Positions 1-8,809 of a stretch of 64,000 nucleotides of DNA are shown here, piece by piece. The translations under genes and the position numbers were made by a program. The notes under the pieces are model-generated. The model was not told where the DNA came from. It did not search any database and worked only from the letters and a program-made list of their open reading frames with translations. Origin of the DNA: Candidatus Tepidifontimicrobium thermophilum. GTDB taxonomy: Bacteria; Sysuimicrobiota; Sysuimicrobiia; Sysuimicrobiales; Sysuimicrobiaceae. Numbering within the stretch: position 1 is the first letter of the stretch; each line of letters starts with the position of its first letter. Location: contig JAVKKH010000006.1 in the NCBI GenBank assembly GCA_031296405.1, positions 43,612-107,611 of the forward strand, given 5' to 3'.

Positions 1-545
1 GGGACCTGACGCAAGCAGTCGAGGAGGGCGGCACCGTCCAGCTCTCCAGGCTTTGGCCTCGGGTCCGGGGGCGGCGGCCGGTAGGGGAGCCCTGGCAGCA
101 GCGGCCGCACGCGGGACCGCTCGGGGGGGACAGGCCGGGCTACACCCACCACGGTGCCCTCCCGCACCAACACCAGGTTGGCGTGCTTGCCCATAGGCTC
201 GGCCACGAGGCGGTAGGGTCCGTCCGCGGCCTGCACGTGGAAGTCCACCACCCGCTCAAAGGGAGGCTGCTCCGCCGCCACCACCCTGCCGCCTGCCAGG
301 CGGGCGCGCAACAGGTCGGCAAAGTTCCCGGAGACAGCGTCAGGGGAGCGGCGCTGGACGAAGTGGACCCGCGGCCACGCGGGGTCGGCACTCAGCAGCA
401 AAGGCTCCCGGTCCGTGCGCAGGACCACGTCGTGGGGGCCGCCCGGTTCGACCCGCAGCACACGCAGGGGCAGGCACTGGCGCACCTCCCGGACCACCGC
501 GGCCAGCACCACGCTGTCGAAGGTGGGAGCGGGGGCATTTGGCAT
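1..545 (-). CDS. rqcH: Ribosome quality control protein RqcH / NFACT family, N-terminal part (partial)
   Basis: Leftward open frame from an ATG at 545-543 that runs off the window edge; about 181 residues are visible. The protein contains the NFACT-N pattern: an LLRARLAGGRV segment followed by a region ending in LVAEPMGKHANLVLV, which matches the ELMGRHSN signature of FbpA/RqcH proteins. RqcH binds stalled 50S-peptidyl-tRNA complexes and adds alanine tails to nascent chains in Bacillota. The gene faces away from yicC, which is its common neighbour in Bacillota genomes, and that supports the call. The C-terminal NFACT-R domain lies outside the window, so full length cannot be judged. Confidence 0.8.
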   Translation of the reverse strand, partial: MPNAPAPTFDSVVLAAVVREVRQCLPLRVLRVEPGGPHDVVLRTDREPLLLSADPAWPRVHFVQRRSPDAVSGNFADLLRARLAGGRVVAAEQPPFERVVDFHVQAADGPYRLVAEPMGKHANLVLVREGTVVGVARPVPPERSRVRPLLPGLPYRPPPPDPRPKPGELDGAALLDCLRQV

Positions 546-594
546 CCGGGGCTTATCATACTAGTGCCGGTGCCGGTGCGCCGGAGGAGGCCCG

Positions 595-1485
595 GTGGTC
601 CGCAGCATGACGGGGTACGGCGCCGCGGAGCCCTCCGCGGACGGAGGACGGTGGTGGGTGGAGGTGCGCTCCACCAACCACCGGTTCCTGGAGGTGGTGG
701 TGCGCCTGCCGCGGGAGCTCGGGGCCCTGGAAGACCGGGTGCGTGCCGCGGTGGCGGAGCGCGTGCGGCGCGGCCGCGTGGAGGTGCTGGTGCGGGAGGA
801 CTCCGGCCTGCGGCCGCGGGAGGCGGTCGTGGACACAGAGCTGGCCAGGCGGTACGCGGACGCCCTGGAGCGGTTGCGGCGGGAGCTGGGGCTGGCTGAG
901 CCGGTGACCCTGGGGGCGCTTCTGGCTCTGCCGGAGGTGGTGCGCTTGGAGGAGGCGCGCCCGGATCCGGAGGCCACGTGGGAGGCCCTGCATCCGGTGC
1001 TGCAGCGGGCCCTGGAGCGGCTGGTGGACATGCGGACGAAGGAGGGCGGTCGGCTGGCGGCGGACCTGCGGGAGCGGCTCGCCCGGCTGGAGAGCTGGGT
1101 GGAACGCGTGGCGCAGCGAGCGGAGGAGCTGCCTCGGGCGTACGCGCAGCGTCTCCGGCAGCGGGTGGCGGAGCTGCTGCGCTCCCTCGAGGTAGACCAG
1201 CCGCCCGACGAGGCGCGCCTGGCCCTGGAGGTGGCGGCCTTCGCGGACCGGTGCGACGTGAGGGAGGAGCTGGTCCGGCTGCGCAGCCACCTGGAGGAGG
1301 CTCGCGCGCTGCTGGAAGGGCCGGACGGGTCCGTGGGCCGCAAGCTGGAGTTCCTCCTGCAGGAGATGCAGCGGGAGGTGAACACCGTGGGGTCCAAGGC
1401 CGCGGACCTGGAGGTGACGCGGGCGGTGGTGGAGATGAAGTCGGAGCTGGAGGCGATTCGGGAGCAGGTGCAGAACGTGGAGTGA
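595..1485 (+). CDS. yicC: YicC/YloC family endoribonuclease
   Basis: 296 residues, usual length for the family. The GTG start at 595 gives MVRSMTGYG, the near-invariant YicC N-terminus (MIRSMTGFG), and is preceded by GGAGGAGG at 583-590. The C-terminal part contains [17 protein letters not shown] and ends in [18 protein letters not shown], the conserved DUF1732 end. YicC proteins are oligomeric endoribonucleases involved in RNA turnover. The gene is followed after four bases by remA, as in Bacillota. Confidence 0.95.
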   Translation: MVRSMTGYGAAEPSADGGRWWVEVRSTNHRFLEVVVRLPRELGALEDRVRAAVAERVRRGRVEVLVREDSGLRPREAVVDTELARRYADALERLRRELGLAEPVTLGALLALPEVVRLEEARPDPEATWEALHPVLQRALERLVDMRTKEGGRLAADLRERLARLESWVERVAQRAEELPRAYAQRLRQRVAELLRSLEVDQPPDEARLALEVAAFADRCDVREELVRLRSHLEEARALLEGPDGSVGRKLEFLLQEMQREVNTVGSKAADLEVTRAVVEMKSELEAIREQVQNVE

Positions 1486-1489
1486 GGCC

Positions 1490-1759
1490 GTGGAACCCAG
1501 ACTCATCCACATCGGGTTCGGCAACGTGGTGGCCGCCCACCGGATCGTGGCCATCGTGAGTCCCGACAGCGCGCCCATCAAGCGCATCATCCAGGAGGCG
1601 CGGGAGAACGGGTCGCTCATCGACGCCACGTACGGTCGGCGGACGCGGGCGGTGGTGATCACCGACAGCGGCCACGTGGTGCTCTCCGCGGTGCAACCGG
1701 AGACCGTGGCGCACCGCTTCCTGTCCCGGGAGCCGGCGGAGGAGGCGGAGGAGGCGTAG
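1490..1759 (+). CDS. remA: RemA/DUF370 family regulatory protein
   Basis: 89 residues from GTG 1490. The sequence [19 protein letters not shown] and the later [18 protein letters not shown] match the DUF370/RemA (YlzA) family. RemA is a small DNA-binding protein that activates biofilm matrix genes in Bacillus subtilis; in non-biofilm lineages its role is not established. The gene sits directly between yicC and a nucleotide kinase, the same slot as ylzA in B. subtilis (yloC-ylzA-gmk). Confidence 0.93.
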   Translation: MEPRLIHIGFGNVVAAHRIVAIVSPDSAPIKRIIQEARENGSLIDATYGRRTRAVVITDSGHVVLSAVQPETVAHRFLSREPAEEAEEA

Positions 1760-1776
1760 CGGTCCCGGAGGCGCAG

Positions 1777-2307
1777 GTGATCGTCACCGTCAGCGGGCTC
1801 ATCGCCAGCGGCAAGACCACACAGGCCAGGGCCCTCGCCGAGCGGCTGGGACTGCGGTACCTGTCCGCCGGCGAGGTCATGCGCCGGTGGGCGCGGGAGC
1901 GGGGGCTGAACCTCCTGCGCTTCTCCGAGATGGCCGAGCAGGACCACACCATCGACCGGGAGCTGGACCGCCTGCAGGTGGAGATGGCCCGGGAGGGCAA
2001 CGCGGTGGTGGACTCCCGTCTGAGCGGCTGGTTCGTTCCCGCCACCATGAAGGTGTGGCTGCGCGCTCCCCTGGAGGTCCGGGCCCAGCGGGTGGCGCAG
2101 CGGGAAGGGGTGGACTTCCAGGTCGCGCTGGAGGAGCTGCAGCGGCGGGAGGCCAGCGAGCGCCGGCGCTACCGGGCCATCTACGGCATCGACCTGGACG
2201 ACCTGTCTCCGTACCACGTGGTGGTGGACACCCACCGGTGGGAGCGGGACGAGGTCACGCGGGCTCTGGTGGACCTGGCGCAGGCCCTGATGGAGCGGGT
2301 GCGGTGA
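1777..2307 (+). CDS. cmk: Cytidylate kinase, archaeal type
   Basis: 176 residues from GTG 1777 with CGGAG about six bases upstream. The N-terminus has a P-loop, GLIASGKTT, followed by LGLRYLSAGEVMRRWARERG, and the C-terminal half contains SERRRYRAIYGIDLDDLSPY, all typical of the short archaeal-type CMP kinase family (TIGR02173-like) rather than of the ~225-residue bacterial Cmk. It should phosphorylate CMP/dCMP with ATP. It occupies the position where gmk (guanylate kinase) normally follows remA, but it lacks guanylate kinase features. Its last four bases overlap the next gene start (GTGA). Confidence 0.85.
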   Translation: MIVTVSGLIASGKTTQARALAERLGLRYLSAGEVMRRWARERGLNLLRFSEMAEQDHTIDRELDRLQVEMAREGNAVVDSRLSGWFVPATMKVWLRAPLEVRAQRVAQREGVDFQVALEELQRREASERRRYRAIYGIDLDDLSPYHVVVDTHRWERDEVTRALVDLAQALMERVR

Positions 2308-2858
2308 AGGGCCACACGGTGGTGGTGGGGGTGTGCGGGAGCGTGGCGGCCTTCAAAGCCGCGGCGCTGGTGAGCGCGCTGCGTCGGGAGGGCGCGTCCG
2401 TGTGGGTGGCCGTCACCCGGTCCGGCAGGAAGTTCGTGGGGGAGGCCACCCTCCGGGCCCTGTCGGACCACCCGGTCCTGGTGGACCTGTGGGACCCTCA
2501 AGGCCCGGAGGCCGAGCCGCACGTGGCGTTGGGCGAACGGGCAGAGCTGGTGGTGGTGGCGCCCGCCACCGCACACACTCTGGCCAAGCTGGCCGTGGGG
2601 CTCGCGGACGACCCGGTGAGCGCGGTGGTTTTGAGCACCCGGGCGCCGGTGCTTCTGGCGCCCGCCATGGCGGAAGCCATGTGGTTGCACCCCGTCACCC
2701 AGCGCAACGTGCAGACGCTGCGGGACATGGGGTACCGATTCGTGGGCCCCCACTACGGCCGGCTGGCGTCCGGCCGCGAGGGGTGGGGCAGGATGGCAGA
2801 GCCCGAGGAGATCCTGGAAGCCGCTCGGGCCTTGCTGCAGCCGCAGCCCCAGGGCTAG
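2304..2858 (+). CDS. Flavoprotein of the HFCD family, CoaC-domain only, with altered catalytic motifs
   Basis: 184 residues from GTG 2304, overlapping cmk. The chain covers just the phosphopantothenoylcysteine decarboxylase half of CoaBC: VVVGVCGSVAAFKA at the N-terminus, EPHVALGERAELVVVAPATA in the middle (active-site-type His retained), and GRMAEPEEIL at the end. The substrate-binding PxMNxxMW motif reads PAMAEAMW (Asn replaced by Ala123), and the LACG motif reads LASG (Cys replaced by Ser156). In E. coli Dfp these Asn and Cys residues are needed for decarboxylation and for reduction of the intermediate. The CoaB ligase domain is absent. Position before priA matches coaBC in Bacillota, but the enzyme activity is doubtful. 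Confidence 0.72.
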   Translation: MKGHTVVVGVCGSVAAFKAAALVSALRREGASVWVAVTRSGRKFVGEATLRALSDHPVLVDLWDPQGPEAEPHVALGERAELVVVAPATAHTLAKLAVGLADDPVSAVVLSTRAPVLLAPAMAEAMWLHPVTQRNVQTLRDMGYRFVGPHYGRLASGREGWGRMAEPEEILEAARALLQPQPQG

Positions 2859-2881
2859 AGCCATACCCGCCGGGGCCGGCG

Positions 2882-5281
2882 GTGAAACGGAGCCAGCAAG
2901 CCGTGTACGTCCTGGTTCTGCCGGACACCCCTGCGCCTTTAGTAGGTCCCCTTCACTACTCGTTGCCCGCCGAACTGGGTCCGGTGCCCGTGGGCTCGCG
3001 GGTGCTGGTCCCGCTGGCAGGCCGTACGGTGCCCGGTTTCGTGGTCGGCTTCGACCGAGAGGCTCCCGTACGGCAGGTGCTGCCCGTACGCGGGGTGCTG
3101 TCCCGTACGCCGCTGTTCGGGGACGAGGCCTGGCAGCTGGCCTGCTGGGTAGCGGACCGGTATCTCGCTCACCCCAGGGACGCGCTGCGGGCAGCCTTCC
3201 CGTCCGAGGCCCTGTCCCGTGTGGTACGCCACGTGCGCCTGGTTCGGGAACCCGAAGGGCGTCTCGGGGCTGACCCCGCGACGGCCTCGTTGCTGGATCG
3301 GCTGCGCTCCGGGCCGGTCCCGGAGCCAGAACTCGTTGCGAGTCCGGAGCTGCGGCGCGCGCTGGCCCGCCTGCGGCGGGCAGGGTGCGTGGAACAGGAG
3401 CTCGCGGCCCTGCCACCGGCGGTGCGGCCTGCCAGGGAATCCGTAGTCCGGCTGGCGATCCCCCCCGAGCGCGCCTGGGATCTCGTGGGCCTCTGGCGGC
3501 GGCGGGCGCCCCGCAGGGCGGCGGCGCTGGAGAGGCTGCTGCGGTCGGTGGAGGTGCCGAAGGCGGAGCTGTCGCGAGCGGTGGGGTCGGGGACGGTCCG
3601 GGGGCTGGTGGAGGCCGGCGTGGCCACAGAGCAGGTGGTGGAGGTGGTGCGGGACCCCCTGCGGGAGGCGTTCCGGGAGGGAGGGCCGGTGCAGGAGCCC
3701 ACCAGGGAGCAGCTGGCGGCGTGTCAGGCCGTCCAGCAGGCCCTGCGGGCTGGGCAGCACCGGGTGTTCCTGCTCCACGGGGTCACGGGGAGCGGGAAGA
3801 CCGAGGTGTACCTGCGGTGCGCGGCCGAGGCGGTGGCGGGCGGAGGCCAGGTGCTGGTCCTGGTCCCCGAGATCGTGCTGGCACCACAGACGGTGGCGCG
3901 GTTTCTGGGGCGTTTCGGGGATCGCGTGGCGGTGCTGCACAGCCAGCTCACCGCGGGCGAGCGGTTCGACACGTGGCGGCGCCTCCACGCGGGGCAGTTC
4001 GACGTGGTGGTGGGCACGCGCTCGGCGGCGTTCGCGCCGCTGTCCCGGCTGCGGCTGGTGGTGGTGGACGAAGAGCACGAGACCGCCTACAAGCAGCCGC
4101 AGTCCCCCCGCTACCACGCCCGAGAGGTAGCTGTGGAACGGGCACGCCGGTCCGGGGCGCCGGTCATCCTGGGCAGTGCCACGCCCGCGGTGGAGTCCCT
4201 GTGGCGGGCGCGGTGCGGGGTGTGGGAGTACCTGCGCCTCGGTCGGCGGGTACTGGACCGACCCCTCCCCGAAGTGCAGGTGGTGGACATGCGCGCACAG
4301 GGCGGGCGGTCGGTGTTCAGCCGGCCCCTGGTGGAGGCCCTGCGCGCGCACCTGGACCGGGGAGATCAGGTCCTGCTGTACGTGAACCGTCGGGGCTACG
4401 CGGCGTGCCTGGTGTGCCGGGAGTGCGGGTTCGTGCCCCGCTGCCACCGGTGCGCGGTGTCGCTGACCTTCCACCTGGCCAACCGTACCCTGCGGTGCCA
4501 TTACTGCGGCCGGGTGCTGCCCGCACCCAGCACCTGTCCGTCGTGCGGCGGAGTGGGGCTGCGGCCCTACGGCCCCGGTACCCAGCGGGTGGAGGAGGCG
4601 ATACGGAGCCTGTTCCCCGGCGTCGCGGTCGCTCGGGCCGACCGCGACACCCTGTCGGGCCGGGGCGCGCACGCCAGGCTGGTGGAGCGGCTCAGGCGCA
4701 AGGAGGTACGGGTGCTGGTGGGCACGCAGGTGGTGGCCAAGGGCCTCGACCTTCCGGAGGTGGGGCTGGTGGGCGTGGTGGCCGCGGACGTGGCGCTGTC
4801 CCTACCTGACTTCCGGGCCGGCGAGCGGACGCTGCAACAGCTGGTGCAGGTGGCGGGGCGGGCCGGGCGCGGCGATCGTCCGGGTCGCGTGGTGGTGCAG
4901 ACCTACCAGCCGGAGCACCCCGCCATCCGTGCCGCCGCAGAGCACGACGTGCTGGGCTTCTACCAGGGGGAGTGGGAGGACAGGCGCCGCACGGGCTACC
5001 CGCCGTTTGCGAGCCTGGTGCACGTGGTGTTCAGCGCCCGCAACGAGGCCCGCGCCGCGGAGGCCAGCCGGAGCGTTGCAGAGCGGGTACGGGGAGCGGA
5101 AGTTCTGGGCCCCTCGCCCGCGCCCCTGAACCCCCTGCGCGGCTGGTTCCGGTGGCGCCTGGTGGTCCGGGCTGCGGATGACCGCGTGGCCCGAGAGGCG
5201 GTGCGGGAGGCGCTCGCCAGCTGGCGCAGGCCCGGGGACGTGCGGGTGGCGGTGGACGTGGACCCGCTGGAGATGCTGTAG
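2882..5281 (+). CDS. priA: Primosomal replication restart helicase PriA
   Basis: 799 residues from GTG 2882. An N-terminal DNA-binding domain (LPDTPAPLVGPLHYSLP onward) is followed by Walker A HGVTGSGKT near residue 300, Walker B DEEH near 397, GSATPAVES, then the zinc-binding insertion near 510-545 with CLVC, CGFVPRCHRC, CHYC and CPSC pairs, and helicase motifs V-VI (GTQVVAKGLDLP, QVAGRAGRG). PriA reloads the replisome at stalled forks. It lies between the CoaC-like gene and def, the standard Bacillota order. A longer upstream frame exists but runs through the coaC-like gene and has no family similarity. Confidence 0.96.
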   Translation: MKRSQQAVYVLVLPDTPAPLVGPLHYSLPAELGPVPVGSRVLVPLAGRTVPGFVVGFDREAPVRQVLPVRGVLSRTPLFGDEAWQLACWVADRYLAHPRDALRAAFPSEALSRVVRHVRLVREPEGRLGADPATASLLDRLRSGPVPEPELVASPELRRALARLRRAGCVEQELAALPPAVRPARESVVRLAIPPERAWDLVGLWRRRAPRRAAALERLLRSVEVPKAELSRAVGSGTVRGLVEAGVATEQVVEVVRDPLREAFREGGPVQEPTREQLAACQAVQQALRAGQHRVFLLHGVTGSGKTEVYLRCAAEAVAGGGQVLVLVPEIVLAPQTVARFLGRFGDRVAVLHSQLTAGERFDTWRRLHAGQFDVVVGTRSAAFAPLSRLRLVVVDEEHETAYKQPQSPRYHAREVAVERARRSGAPVILGSATPAVESLWRARCGVWEYLRLGRRVLDRPLPEVQVVDMRAQGGRSVFSRPLVEALRAHLDRGDQVLLYVNRRGYAACLVCRECGFVPRCHRCAVSLTFHLANRTLRCHYCGRVLPAPSTCPSCGGVGLRPYGPGTQRVEEAIRSLFPGVAVARADRDTLSGRGAHARLVERLRRKEVRVLVGTQVVAKGLDLPEVGLVGVVAADVALSLPDFRAGERTLQQLVQVAGRAGRGDRPGRVVVQTYQPEHPAIRAAAEHDVLGFYQGEWEDRRRTGYPPFASLVHVVFSARNEARAAEASRSVAERVRGAEVLGPSPAPLNPLRGWFRWRLVVRAADDRVAREAVREALASWRRPGDVRVAVDVDPLEML

Positions 5282-5294
5282 ACTCGGGTTCGGA

Positions 5295-5789
5295 ATGCGC
5301 ATCGTGACCCTGGACGGTCCCGGAGGTGCGATCCTGCGGAGGCGGGCGCGGCCCGTGGGCCGCCTGACCCCCGAGGTCGTGCGCCTGATGGACGAGATGG
5401 TGGAGGTGATGCGCCGCGCATCAGGCGTGGGCCTGGCCGCTCCGCAGGTGGGGTACAGTCTCCGGGTCATCGTGGTGGAGTACGACAATAAGCTCTACCA
5501 GCTTGTAGACCCCGAGATCACGTCCCGGGAGGGGGAGGAGGTCGCACAGGAGGGCTGTCTGTCGCTGCCGGGGATCCTGTGCGACGTGCGACGCGCTACC
5601 CGGGTCACAGTGCGCGGGAAGAACCGACGCGGCAGGACCGTGACCGTGCGCGCGGACGGCTGGCTGGCCCGGATCTTCCAGCACGAGGTGGACCACCTGG
5701 ACGGTATCCTGATCACCGACCGGGTCGAAAGCCCCGCCGACATCCACTACGTGGACCGGGAGCGGGCGGTGGGCGAGGTGGTGGGCTGA
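5295..5789 (+). CDS. def: Peptide deformylase
   Basis: 164 residues from ATG 5295. All three deformylase motifs are present: GVGLAAPQVG, EGCLSLPG and the metal-binding QHEVDHLDG. The enzyme removes the formyl group from nascent N-termini. It is placed directly before fmt, so the formylation and deformylation genes are adjacent and probably cotranscribed with priA. Confidence 0.97.
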   Translation: MRIVTLDGPGGAILRRRARPVGRLTPEVVRLMDEMVEVMRRASGVGLAAPQVGYSLRVIVVEYDNKLYQLVDPEITSREGEEVAQEGCLSLPGILCDVRRATRVTVRGKNRRGRTVTVRADGWLARIFQHEVDHLDGILITDRVESPADIHYVDRERAVGEVVG

Positions 5790-5796
5790 GGCCGCG

Positions 5797-6711
5797 ATGC
5801 GGGTGCTGTTCTTCGGCACGCCCCGCTTCGCGGTCCCCTGCCTGGAAGCGTGCGCGAGGGCGCACCGCGTGGTGGCGGTGGTCACGCAGCCTGACCGCCC
5901 GGCGGGTCGCGGCCGGCGCGTGACCTCCCCCCCGGTGGCGGTCCGGGCGCGGGAACTGGGCCTGGTGGTGCTCCAGCCGGAGCGCCTGCGGGAGGCCCGC
6001 GAAGCCTTGGAGGCCTCGGCTCCGGACGTGGGGGTGGTAGTGGCGTATGGCCGCATCCTCCCATCGTGGCTAGTTAGGCTCCCCCGCTTGGGCTGCGTGA
6101 ACGTGCACCCGTCCCTGCTGCCCAAGTACCGCGGCGCCTCGCCCGTCCAGGCTGCCATCCGGAACGGCGACCCGACCGCGGGCGTCTCCGTGCTGTGGGT
6201 CACGGAGGAGCTCGATGCGGGCGACATCCTCGGCCAGAAGGAGGTTCCCGTATCCCCGGACGACACCGCGGGCACGCTGGAGGCCAAGCTGGCGGAGGAG
6301 GGCGCCCGTCTGCTCCTCGAGGTCCTGGACGCGCTGGAGCGAGGCCAGCTGCGGCCGCGTCCGCAGGACCCTGCTCAGGCGACCTACTGCGGCAAGCTGT
6401 CCAAGGAGGACGGCCTCATCCGGTGGGACGAGCCGGCGGAGGTGGTGGAGCGGCACGTGCGGGCTATGGACCCCTGGCCCGTCGCCCACACCCTGCACCG
6501 CGGGCGGCTGCTCAGGATCTGGCGGGTGCGGCCAGTGGAAGGACACGGGCAGCCCGGTGAGGTCCTCCGCGTGACCCCGGAGGGGTTCGTGGTGGCGACC
6601 GGTTCTGGCGCGGTGGAGGTGGTGGAAGTGCAACCGCCGTCCGGCCGCAGGATGACGGGCGCGGAGTACGCCCGCGGGTACCGGCTGCAGCCCGGAGACC
6701 GGCTGGGCTGA
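5797..6711 (+). CDS. fmt: Methionyl-tRNA formyltransferase
   Basis: 304 residues. The N-terminus MRVLFFGTPRFAVPCLEAC and the catalytic segment LGCVNVHPSLLPKYRGASP with the Asn-His pair and a downstream ELDAGDIL (catalytic Asp) are typical of Fmt. A C-terminal OB-like domain follows (EVLRVTPEGFVVATGSGAVEV). It formylates Met-tRNAfMet using 10-formyl-tetrahydrofolate. It starts eight bases after def. Confidence 0.97.
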   Translation: MRVLFFGTPRFAVPCLEACARAHRVVAVVTQPDRPAGRGRRVTSPPVAVRARELGLVVLQPERLREAREALEASAPDVGVVVAYGRILPSWLVRLPRLGCVNVHPSLLPKYRGASPVQAAIRNGDPTAGVSVLWVTEELDAGDILGQKEVPVSPDDTAGTLEAKLAEEGARLLLEVLDALERGQLRPRPQDPAQATYCGKLSKEDGLIRWDEPAEVVERHVRAMDPWPVAHTLHRGRLLRIWRVRPVEGHGQPGEVLRVTPEGFVVATGSGAVEVVEVQPPSGRRMTGAEYARGYRLQPGDRLG

Positions 6712-6775
6712 CCCCCCCAAGGTAAGGAGGAAAATCTGGACCGTCCTCCGTTAGAATAGGGCGGGAGGTGTTGCG

Positions 6776-7468
6776 ATGCTGTTCTACGGAGGCCCACTGT
6801 TCTGGCTGGCGGTTCTGGCCTTCGGCTTCGCCCTGTGGGCGCAGTACAGGGTCATGAGCGCCTTCCGGCGCTACAGCCGGGTGCCCGCGGGCGTGGGGCT
6901 TTCGGGGGCGGAGGTGGCGGCCCGGATCCTGCAGGCCGCGGGCCTCTATGACGTGCGGGTGGAGCCCGTGCGGGGTATGCTGTCCGACCACTACGACCCG
7001 CGCACCCGTACCCTGCGGCTGTCGCCGGAGGTGTACGGGACACCGTCTGTGGCGGCGCTGGGGGTGGCGGCGCACGAGGCAGGACACGCGTTGCAGCACC
7101 GGGAGAACTACGCGCCCCTGGCCCTGCGGAACGCCATCGTCCCGGTGGCCGGGATCGGGTCTCAGCTGGGCATCTGGCTGTTCGTGATCGGGATGTTCCT
7201 GGGGCAGGCGGGCGGACTCCTGATGGACCTGGGTATCGTGCTGTTCCTGGGCGTGGTGGCCTTCACCTTGGTGACTCTGCCGGTGGAGTTCGACGCCAGC
7301 CGGCGGGCGGTGGCCGCGCTGCAGGCCCACGGGCTGGTGACCCCGAGGGAGCTGGACGGGGTCAAGGCGGTGCTGGGGGCGGCGGCCCTGACGTACGTGG
7401 CGGCCGCGGCCAGCGCCATCGTGGAGCTGTTGCGGCTGGTGGCCATCCGCAACATGTCGCGGGAGTGA
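6776..7468 (+). CDS. Zinc-dependent membrane peptidase, YugP family
   Basis: 230 residues from ATG 6776 with GGGAGG upstream. An N-terminal membrane segment is followed by SVAALGVAAHEAGHALQH, whose HEAGH is a zinc metallopeptidase motif, then two or three further membrane segments (residues about 125-180 and near 205-222). This architecture fits the YugP/DUF2268-like neutral zinc metallopeptidase family (Zn_peptidase_2). Substrate unknown. The 64-base gap before it contains a GGAGGA/TCCTCC inverted repeat and a TAGAAT that could be part of a promoter, but no matching -35 was found. Confidence 0.85.
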   Translation: MLFYGGPLFWLAVLAFGFALWAQYRVMSAFRRYSRVPAGVGLSGAEVAARILQAAGLYDVRVEPVRGMLSDHYDPRTRTLRLSPEVYGTPSVAALGVAAHEAGHALQHRENYAPLALRNAIVPVAGIGSQLGIWLFVIGMFLGQAGGLLMDLGIVLFLGVVAFTLVTLPVEFDASRRAVAALQAHGLVTPRELDGVKAVLGAAALTYVAAAASAIVELLRLVAIRNMSRE

Positions 7469-7543
7469 GGTCAAGCCGTCCCGCGAGCCGTCTCCGAGCC
7501 CCCTCAGTCCGGACGCGAGCTGGCGCTTAGGGTCCTCCAGCGG

Positions 7544-8809
7544 GTGGAGCTGGAGGGAGCGTTCAGCAACCTGGCGCTGCGGGCGGCCCTGTCCCGTTGG
7601 CCTCTGCCGGAGGGGGAGCGGGACCTGGCCACGGAGCTCGTGTTGGGGGTCCTCCGCTGGAGGGCACGCCTGGACTGGACCCTACAGGCCAAATCCGGCC
7701 GGCAACTGCTGGCTTTACCCCCTGCGATCCGGCAGATCCTGCGTCTGGGCGCCTACCAGCTCCTGTTCCTGCAACGGGTGCCGCACGCGGTGGCGGTGAG
7801 CTCCAGCGTGGAGCTGGCCAAGCGCTATGGACACGCAGGAACCGCAGCTTTTACCAACGCGGTGCTGCGGCGGGTGGCCCGCGAGGGCGAAGCCCCTCCC
7901 CCGGAAACCCCCGACGAGCGCCTGTCGGTGCTCGGCAGCCACCCCCTTTGGCTGGTGCGGCGGTGGCTGGAGCGCTGGCCCTCCCAGGAGGTGGAGAAGC
8001 TGTGCGAGGTCAACAACACGGCGCCGCCGGCCCACCTTCGGGTGAACACCCTGAAGGCTGCGCCCCAGGAGGTGGCTTGGAGGCTGACCGAAGCCGGACT
8101 AGAGGTCCGGCCGGGATCGCTGCCGGAGTCCCTCCACGTCCGGGGTCCTCTGCCGGCGCGGCTCGCGCTGGCGGAGGAAGGCTCGGTGGTGGCGCAGGAC
8201 GAGGCGGCCCTGGTGGTGGCATACGCGGTGGACCCCAGGCCTGGCGAGCTGGTGGTGGACGCCTGCGCGGCTCCGGGGGGCAAAGCCACCCACCTCGCGG
8301 CGCTCATGGGCAACCAGGGGAGAGTGGTGGCGTGCGACGTCCACCCCCGGAAGGTGGAAGCCCTGGCCCGGCGGGCTCAGGCGTTGGGCGCGACCTCCGT
8401 GGAGGCGCGGCGCTGTGACGCCCGGGCCCTGGACGTGCGGGGTGCGGACCGTGTGCTGGTGGACGCTCCCTGCACCGGGCTCGGGGTCCTGCGGCGCAGG
8501 CCGGAAATCCGGTGGCGCGTGGTGCCGGAGGACCTCCCGCGGGCGGCGGAGGTGCAGCGCGCAATTCTGAAGGGCGCGAGCGACGCGGTGCGCAGCGGCG
8601 GTGTGCTGGTCTACAGCGTGTGCAGCACCGAGCCGGAAGAGGGGGAGGCCGTCGTAGAATGGTTGCTGGCCTCGGGCGGGTTCGTCCCCGACCCGTTCGC
8701 GGTGCCCTGGGGGGACGGCAGCCTGCGGGCGGAGGGGGGGACGTTGCGCCTGTGGCCGCACCACCACGGCACGGACGGGTACTTCATAGCGAGGTTCCGC
8801 AGGACATGA
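7544..8809 (+). CDS. rsmB: 16S rRNA (cytosine-C5)-methyltransferase RsmB
   Basis: 421 residues from GTG 7544. An N-terminal NusB-like domain precedes the SAM domain with DACAAPGGKATHLAAL, the catalytic DAPCTGLGVLRRRPEI and YSVCSTEPEEGE (second Cys). It methylates C967 of 16S rRNA in E. coli. The open frame continues upstream to the previous stop and encodes REL ALRVLQRV-like residues typical of RsmB N-termini, but has no ATG, GTG or TTG there, so either the protein is slightly shortened or it begins at a CTG near 7520. Confidence 0.93.
   Translation: MELEGAFSNLALRAALSRWPLPEGERDLATELVLGVLRWRARLDWTLQAKSGRQLLALPPAIRQILRLGAYQLLFLQRVPHAVAVSSSVELAKRYGHAGTAAFTNAVLRRVAREGEAPPPETPDERLSVLGSHPLWLVRRWLERWPSQEVEKLCEVNNTAPPAHLRVNTLKAAPQEVAWRLTEAGLEVRPGSLPESLHVRGPLPARLALAEEGSVVAQDEAALVVAYAVDPRPGELVVDACAAPGGKATHLAALMGNQGRVVACDVHPRKVEALARRAQALGATSVEARRCDARALDVRGADRVLVDAPCTGLGVLRRRPEIRWRVVPEDLPRAAEVQRAILKGASDAVRSGGVLVYSVCSTEPEEGEAVVEWLLASGGFVPDPFAVPWGDGSLRAEGGTLRLWPHHHGTDGYFIARFRRT

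Noticed and set aside
392-2235. Long minus-strand open frames opposite yicC, remA and cmk
   Set aside because: Low-complexity Pro/Arg/His-rich translations without motifs; they are mirror frames of strongly recognised genes in very GC-rich DNA.
2333-2881. An upstream extension of the priA frame
   Set aside because: It runs through the CoaC-like gene in another frame and shows Gly/Arg-rich filler; the PriA N-terminus begins at the GTG at 2882.
6712-6775. Promoter before the Zn peptidase (TAGAAT at about 6752)
   Set aside because: A -10-like hexamer is present but no -35 at suitable distance; the GGAGGA/TCCTCC repeat has no T-run, so neither promoter nor terminator was listed.
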